Shown here piece by piece: positions 6,482 through 9,995 of a stretch of DNA of 9,995 nt. The notes under the pieces were generated by a model. The model saw only the letters and a program-made list of their open reading frames with translations, made no database searches and was not told the DNA's origin. The position numbers were made by a program, and so were the translations under genes. Source of the stretch: Desulfobulbus sp. (GTDB lineage: Bacteria; Desulfobacterota; Desulfobulbia; Desulfobulbales; Desulfobulbaceae); contig JAUVLX010000111.1 of NCBI GenBank assembly GCA_030600525.1, forward strand, positions 1 to 9,995, in the 5' to 3' direction. Within the stretch, counting starts at the first letter, position 1; the number at the start of each line of letters is the position of its first letter.

Positions 6482-6498
6482 AGGTTAGCGCAGACTCC
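6482..6498 (+). repeat. 17-nt intergenic repeat, copy 2
   Basis: AGGTTAGCGCAGACTCC matches the copy at 3570-3586 in 16 of 17 bases and is followed by CAGCGGA at 6522-6528. Direct ACTATAG copies at 6442-6448 and 6528-6534 flank it. Confidence 0.5.
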
Positions 6499-6599
6499 GT
6501 GGGGTGCGGCTGAATAGTTACCAGCGGACTATAGACTCAAAGTTCCAGAAAAAGAGAGAAAGTATCGTGCAAAAGTCACCGAACTTTGGTGCAATTTTA

Positions 6600-6658
6600 T
6601 TGACACGCTTATTCATATTAAGTACGTTCCCCTACTTAATACTTTTTCAACCTATAAT
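6600..6658 (+). promoter_or_regulatory. Probable rpsU promoter with inverted-repeat operator
   Basis: A perfect TATAAT lies at 6653-6658, 31 bp before the rpsU ATG. Its -35 position has no good hexamer and instead falls on the right arm of a perfect inverted repeat, ATTAAGTA (6617-6624) and TACTTAAT (6633-6640). A TTGACA at 6600-6605 lies too far upstream to pair with that -10 box; it could use a poor TACGTT at 6623-6628. An activator or repressor bound at the repeat would be well placed to control rpsU. Confidence 0.5.
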
Positions 6659-6689
6659 AATAGCACTATAACAAGGATGTGATTCAATC

Positions 6690-6884
6690 ATGATCGAAGT
6701 AGAAGTCAAAGGTGACCTTGAGTACGCAATTCGGCAATTGAAGAAAAAACTGCAAATTGACGGTATCAAGCGAGAGCTGAAGCGACGTGAATTTTATGAA
6801 AAACCCAGCGTTAAAAAACGCCGCAAAGCTGCCGAAGCACTACGGAAACTTCGTAAGTTTAACCGGATGAAAAATCGAGGTTAA
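6690..6884 (+). CDS. rpsU: 30S ribosomal protein S21
   Basis: The 64-residue basic protein is a clear bS21: an N-terminal MIEVEVKGDLEYAIRQLKKK, the central IKRELKRREFYEKPS and the arginine/lysine-rich tail KKRRKAAEALRKLRKF. S21 binds near the 3' end of 16S rRNA on the 30S platform and helps initiation by base pairing with the mRNA. AAGGA lies 12 bases before the ATG, a rather long spacing. It is a single-gene unit with its own promoter region and a strong terminator that starts on its stop codon; it is not in the rpsU-dnaG-rpoD arrangement known from enterobacteria. Confidence 0.97.
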   Translation: MIEVEVKGDLEYAIRQLKKKLQIDGIKRELKRREFYEKPSVKKRRKAAEALRKLRKFNRMKNRG

Positions 6885-6923
6885 ACAAAAATGTCCTGGT
6901 CAAAAGCCAGGACATTTTTGTTT
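6883..6923. terminator. Strong bidirectional intrinsic terminator after rpsU
   Basis: AAACAAAAATGTCCTGG (6883-6899) and CCAGGACATTTTTGTTT (6907-6923) are a perfect 17-bp inverted repeat with a 7-nt loop. The GC core is followed by five T on the plus strand and, by symmetry, on the minus strand. It begins inside the rpsU stop codon and ends 11 nt before the likely start of the recombinase gene. Confidence 0.92.
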
Positions 6924-6934
6924 GAAAATATACC

Positions 6935-7843
6935 ATTCACCAAAAATCAGTCGAACTACTCCCTCATCTCGAACTTTTTCTGCAGTACCTCACAGTTCAG
7001 CGCAGGTTAGCTCATAATACAATTGAGGCATACCGCTCTGATCTCCAGTTCTTTTTATCCGTTCTTGCCAAACAACATGTTAGCACCTGTACTGCGGTAA
7101 AAAAAAAGGATATCCAGCTTTTCTTTACACATTGCCATAGTAAAAAACACAGTCCACGTTCCAGTGCACGACGACTTGCAGCACTCCGCGCTTTTTTTTC
7201 CTATCTAGTGGCACAAGGAATTATTGTAGAAAACCCTCTCATTGAGCTCGATTCACCAAAACTCGGACGTAACCTGCCCAAGGCTTTGCACTTAGAGGAA
7301 ATTGATCTACTGCTCACCCGTCCACCTCTGTCAACTCCTCTCAACCTACGCAACTGGACCATGATCCACCTTCTATATGCAACAGGGGTCAGGGTGACAG
7401 AACTGGTTTCTATTCCCTTAAAAGGGTGCAACCTGACCACTTGTCATTTGCGAATACTTGGCAAGGGCAACAAAGAAAGGATAATCCCTTTTGATACAAA
7501 AACAGCTCTTTGTATACAGGAATATATGGAACGTGCTCGTCCAGCAATGGTAAAAAACCGTACCAATAATATGCTCTTCCTCTCCAATCGAGGCAAGGCA
7601 ATGACAAGAAACAGATTTTGGCAAATTCTTCGTGAAACGGCCAGAGCAAACGGAATTAAAAAAGATATCAGCCCGCACTTGCTTCGCCATTCATTTGCAA
7701 CCCACCTGCTTAGCGGAGGGGCAGACCTTCGGTCTGTGCAAATGATGCTTGGTCATGCAGATATTGTGTCCACCCAAATTTACACCCATATTGATACAGA
7801 CAGATTAAAATCAATCCACCAACGTTTTCACCCCCGGGGATAG
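6935..7843 (+). CDS. xerD: XerD-type tyrosine recombinase, no canonical start codon
   Basis: Tyrosine recombinases of this type resolve chromosome dimers at dif in the terminus. All catalytic residues are present, numbered from ATT 6935: R153 (ATGVRVTEL), K177 (GKGNKER), H248 and R251 (HLLRHSF), H274 (LGHADI) and the nucleophile Y283 (QIYTH). The ending RLKSIHQRFHPRG is XerD-like. The N-terminal SAM-like domain is intact in the same frame (FLQYLTVQRRLAHNTIEAYRSDL to ARRLAALRAFFSYLV), yet no ATG, GTG or TTG occurs in it before the GTG at 7208, which is inside the gene. The frame opens after TGA at 6923-6925. ATT 6935 would give 302 residues, the normal family length. No ribosome binding site is seen. 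Either a non-AUG start is used or the 5' end is damaged. It overlaps the convergent hydrolase gene by 33 bp. Confidence 0.85.
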   Translation: MHQKSVELLPHLELFLQYLTVQRRLAHNTIEAYRSDLQFFLSVLAKQHVSTCTAVKKKDIQLFFTHCHSKKHSPRSSARRLAALRAFFSYLVAQGIIVENPLIELDSPKLGRNLPKALHLEEIDLLLTRPPLSTPLNLRNWTMIHLLYATGVRVTELVSIPLKGCNLTTCHLRILGKGNKERIIPFDTKTALCIQEYMERARPAMVKNRTNNMLFLSNRGKAMTRNRFWQILRETARANGIKKDISPHLLRHSFATHLLSGGADLRSVQMMLGHADIVSTQIYTHIDTDRLKSIHQRFHPRG

Positions 7844-8638
7844 TGGCAAGATGTTGTCAGGACTCTGCTTTTTTACACTAATCAATGGGCCGGGGAGATC
7901 CTGACGGGCAAGATGTACTTCCAGGTTTTTGCACCCTACAAAAGCTTTTTCAGCTGCAGAGAGTACCAAATCAGGGTGATTATTAGTCTCACTAATATGG
8001 GCCAGCACCAGATTTTGTAGAACTCCTTGAGCTAAACACGAAGCAAACTGCACGGCTTCACCATTGGCAAGATGACCGTTTTTTGACTGAATACGCTGCT
8101 TGAGTGACATTGGGTAAGGCCCGTCTCTCAACATCTGCGGGTCATGATTGGCCTCTAGGATCAACGTACTGCAAGATCGAAGGTGATGGTTGATAAGTCT
8201 GGTTATCTGTCCGGTATCCGTACAGTAGCCAATGCAGAACATGTCCTTGCGGATAACAAACCCCACCGGGTCAGCCGCATCGTGGACTATGGAAAAAGGG
8301 TGAACCTGTAGTTCGTTGACAATAACTAATTCACCGGTTGTAAATGATCGCAACGTAGTCAACTTGCCAAGTTTACGTTGCGCGGCCTGATAGGTATCAT
8401 TATTTATGAAAACAGGCAGCCCATAACGCCTTGACAACACGCCGACTCCGGCAATGTGGTCATGGTGTTCATGGGTGACAAATATGGCTGTCAATCCCTC
8501 CGCGCTTCTGCCTATTGCAGCCAGTCTGCGCTCTATCTCCTTACCCGAAAATCCTGCATCGATAAGAATCCGGGTAGAACCGGACTCAATATAAGTACAG
8601 TTTCCCTTACTGCCACTGCCAAGGACACAGACCTTCAT
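7811..8638 (-). CDS. MBL-fold metallo-hydrolase, YycJ/WalJ type
   Basis: This 275-residue metallo-beta-lactamase-fold protein starts MKVCVLGSGSKGNCTYIE, a lead typical of the YycJ/WalJ group. Metal ligands are visible in THEHHDH at 55-61 (H56, H58, D60, H61), H119 in IVHDAAD, D141 in CTDTG, and a later histidine, probably H214 in VLAHISETNNH. Family members are thought to be DNA exonucleases or similar phosphodiesterases; the exact reaction here is not proven. The ATG has AGAGG six bases upstream. It follows dut by 18 bp on the same strand and is probably co-transcribed with it. The 3' end runs 33 bp into the convergent xerD-like gene, with no terminator visible between them. Confidence 0.85.
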   Translation of the reverse strand: MKVCVLGSGSKGNCTYIESGSTRILIDAGFSGKEIERRLAAIGRSAEGLTAIFVTHEHHDHIAGVGVLSRRYGLPVFINNDTYQAAQRKLGKLTTLRSFTTGELVIVNELQVHPFSIVHDAADPVGFVIRKDMFCIGYCTDTGQITRLINHHLRSCSTLILEANHDPQMLRDGPYPMSLKQRIQSKNGHLANGEAVQFASCLAQGVLQNLVLAHISETNNHPDLVLSAAEKAFVGCKNLEVHLARQDLPGPLISVKKQSPDNILPLSPGVKTLVD

Positions 8639-8656
8639 TATACGCCTCTGTCATCA

Positions 8657-9118
8657 TTAGCGAATACCTGTGTGGCCAAAACCACCATCATCTCGCTGTG
8701 TTTTATCCAACTCGGCGACAACTTCCAAATTGGCCTGACAAACCGGCGCTAAAACGAGCTGTGCGATTCGGTCGCCACGATTAATGGTAAACGGTTTATT
8801 AGACAAATTCACAAGCGCTACCTTGATCTCTCCCCTATAATCGGCATCAATAGTTCCAGGAGCATTGATGACTGTAATACCAAACTTTATTGCAAGCCCT
8901 GAACGCGGCCGAACCTGTATTTCATATCCAGCAGGAATGGCCACCGAAAATCCAGTCGGTACCAAAATCCTTGCCCCTGGCTCCAGTATCAACGGTTCGA
9001 TCACAGCTGCAGCAACATCCATTCCTGATGCCTGCACAGTTTCGTATGCTGGTGGTGATAAATCCTTATCTTTTTCGGAATCGATCCACGAAAAACAAAC
9101 CCGTACCTTTTCCATCAT
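8657..9118 (-). CDS. dut: dUTP diphosphatase (dUTPase)
   Basis: This trimeric cytoplasmic enzyme splits dUTP to dUMP and pyrophosphate, supplying dTMP synthesis and keeping uracil out of DNA. All five motifs are present in 153 residues: SGMDVAA at 31-37, RPRSGLA at 70-76, GTIDADYRGEIKV at 88-100 with the catalytic aspartate, RGDRIAQLVLAP at 114-125 and the flexible-tail RDDGGFGHTG at 142-151. The N-terminus begins with two ATG codons; AAGAGA lies directly before the first, so the second (9115) has the better spacing and may be the real start. The gene follows pnp across a terminator and leads into the hydrolase gene. Confidence 0.95.
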   Translation of the reverse strand: MMEKVRVCFSWIDSEKDKDLSPPAYETVQASGMDVAAAVIEPLILEPGARILVPTGFSVAIPAGYEIQVRPRSGLAIKFGITVINAPGTIDADYRGEIKVALVNLSNKPFTINRGDRIAQLVLAPVCQANLEVVAELDKTQRDDGGFGHTGIR

Positions 9119-9144
9119 TCTCTTTCACTGTAGTAATATGTGGA

Positions 9145-9184
9145 ACAAAAGAGCCGGTTTCCAACTCACTGGAAACCGGCTCTT
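9145..9184 (-). terminator. Intrinsic terminator after pnp
   Basis: AAGAGCCGGTTTCC (9149-9162) and GGAAACCGGCTCTT (9171-9184) make a perfect 14-bp stem with an 8-nt loop. On the minus strand it is followed by TTTTGTT. It lies between the pnp stop codon and dut, so dut expression needs read-through or a promoter within the short 26-bp stretch before its ATG. Confidence 0.88.
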
Positions 9185-9209
9185 GACCTTATATATGTAC
9201 TAATACGAC

Positions 9210-9995
9210 TTATTCTTCGCCTTCTGCAAGAGCAGCCTTACGGCTCAGTCGAATCCGTCCACGACCATCTATCTCAATGACCTTAACCCTGACGACATCC
9301 CCTTCTTTAAGAACATCGGTTACTTTATTCACCCGGCTATTCATAAGCTCTGAGATGTGGACCATACCATCTGTTCCTGGAAGAATTTGGACAAATGCCC
9401 CGAAATCTTTGATGGTTTTCACTTCACCCTCATAGATTGCGCCCACCTCAGGTACGGCGGTAATCTCCTCAATCCGTCTCACAAGAGCCTTAGAAGATTC
9501 ACTGCTGTTACTGAAGATCTTAACGGTTCCATCATCTTCAACATCAATCTTCGAATCAAACTCTGCGGTCATTTCCCTGATAATTTTCCCACCAGGTCCA
9601 ATGATATCACGAATTTTGTCAGGATTAATCTTGATGCTCACATATTTCGGAGCATGCTCGGCAACGCCATCACGTGGTGCCTCTATGGCCTCAACCATTT
9701 TACCAAGAATATGAATTCTGCCATTCTTAGCCTGCTCAAGGGCCTTGCCCATGATTTCCCGGTCAACACCATCGATTTTGATATCCATCTGGAGACTGGT
9801 TATTCCCTTTTCGGTTCCGACAACTTTAAAATCCATGTCACCGAGGTGATCTTCATCACCAAGAATATCAGTCAGGACAACGACATTATCCCCTTCCTTA
9901 ATCAATCCCATAGCAACACCAGAGACAGGTGCCTTCACAGGAACACCAGCATCCATCAAAGCAAGACTTGCACCGCACACGGTTGCCATGGACGA
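9210..9995 (-). CDS. pnp: Polyribonucleotide nucleotidyltransferase, C-terminal part
   Basis: PNPase degrades RNA 3'-to-5' with phosphate and is part of RNA decay complexes. Only the last 261 residues are inside the window; the frame runs past base 9995. The visible part begins with SSMATVCGASLALMDAGVP, from the phosphate and active-site region of the second RNase PH domain, continues through ILGDEDHLGDMDFKV with the catalytic aspartates, then a KH domain (KYVSIKINPDKIRDIIGPGGKI) and an S1 domain (GAIYEGEVKTIKDFGAFVQ to RGRIRLSRKAAL). The full protein is normally about 700 residues. A strong terminator follows the stop codon, then dut. Confidence 0.97.
   Translation of the reverse strand, partial: SSMATVCGASLALMDAGVPVKAPVSGVAMGLIKEGDNVVVLTDILGDEDHLGDMDFKVVGTEKGITSLQMDIKIDGVDREIMGKALEQAKNGRIHILGKMVEAIEAPRDGVAEHAPKYVSIKINPDKIRDIIGPGGKIIREMTAEFDSKIDVEDDGTVKIFSNSSESSKALVRRIEEITAVPEVGAIYEGEVKTIKDFGAFVQILPGTDGMVHISELMNSRVNKVTDVLKEGDVVRVKVIEIDGRGRIRLSRKAALAEGEE

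Larger units (their letters stand above)
6243..6689. other. Intergenic region between ddl and rpsU
   Basis: This 447-bp gap between divergent genes has no credible coding frame. It holds GGATAA-N8-TTATCC (6287-6306) in the ddl leader, TTGTTC-AGC-GAACAA (6355-6369), the second 17-nt repeat (6482-6498) and the rpsU promoter region (6600-6689). TAACTAT (6440-6446) and ATAGTTA (6514-6520) bracket the repeat copy and could close a stem. Confidence 0.5.

Noticed and set aside
6139..6513. 124-codon open frame on the plus strand between ddl and rpsU
   Set aside because: It starts inside ddl on the opposite strand and runs into non-coding sequence; no ribosome binding site or recognisable domain.
6892..7008. 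Frameshifted start of the xerD-like gene from ATG 6892
   Set aside because: This ATG lies inside the rpsU terminator stem and its frame hits a TAG soon after; its peptide is unlike XerD, so a programmed shift is unlikely.
8865..9203. 112-codon open frame on the plus strand
   Set aside because: It is antisense to dut and crosses the pnp terminator hairpin, so it is a chance frame.
1..9995. CRISPR array, tRNA, rRNA or defence cluster
   Set aside because: No regularly spaced direct repeats, no tRNA T-arm and acceptor pattern, and no nuclease-helicase or toxin-antitoxin pair were seen on either strand.

Overview
The window looks like ordinary chromosomal DNA from a Gram-negative bacterium, most likely a deltaproteobacterium of the Desulfobulbales type (Desulfobacterota). 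This is inferred from the moderate base composition, the style of the predicted proteins and the gene mix (pnp-dut pair, FmdB, DUF523, [4Fe-4S] uracil-DNA glycosylase, PqqD-like protein). No 16S or other decisive marker is present, so the placement is tentative. Almost all genes are housekeeping. I see no CRISPR array, tRNA, rRNA, intact insertion sequence, phage or defence cluster.

Layout. (1) 1-1230: the 3' part of a PqqD-family gene converges on a uracil-DNA glycosylase-like gene with a degenerate first motif. (2) 1230-1573: a gene-poor gap holding a ~180-bp non-coding fold-back element with terminal inverted repeats, probably a MITE. (3) 1574-2700: fmdB (zinc ribbon) converges on ftsB (cell division), which is divergent from a DUF523 gene. 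(4) 2701-3973: a divergent TatC homologue on the minus strand has an intrinsic terminator right at its 5' end. The 440-bp gap to serS is rich in hairpins and carries one copy of a 17-nt repeat. (5) 3974-6242: serS converges on ddl, with a strong hairpin between them. (6) 6243-6689: a gap with the second 17-nt repeat copy and the rpsU promoter region, which has a perfect 8-bp inverted repeat just upstream of TATAAT. (7) 6690-7843: rpsU with a strong terminator, then a xerD-type recombinase whose full-length frame has no ATG, GTG or TTG start. (8) 7811-9995: the minus-strand run pnp (3' part only), dut and a YycJ/WalJ-type metallo-hydrolase.

The genes serve several core functions: translation (serS, rpsU), RNA decay (pnp), nucleotide pool and DNA uracil control (dut, UDG-like), chromosome dimer resolution (xerD-like), wall precursor synthesis (ddl), division (ftsB) and protein export (TatC-like). 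They are mostly single transcription units facing each other rather than one functional cluster. The points of interest are the fold-back element, two divergent enzymes (UDG-like and TatC-like), the missing xerD start, and several leader or operator-like inverted repeats. I found no clear new multi-gene system.
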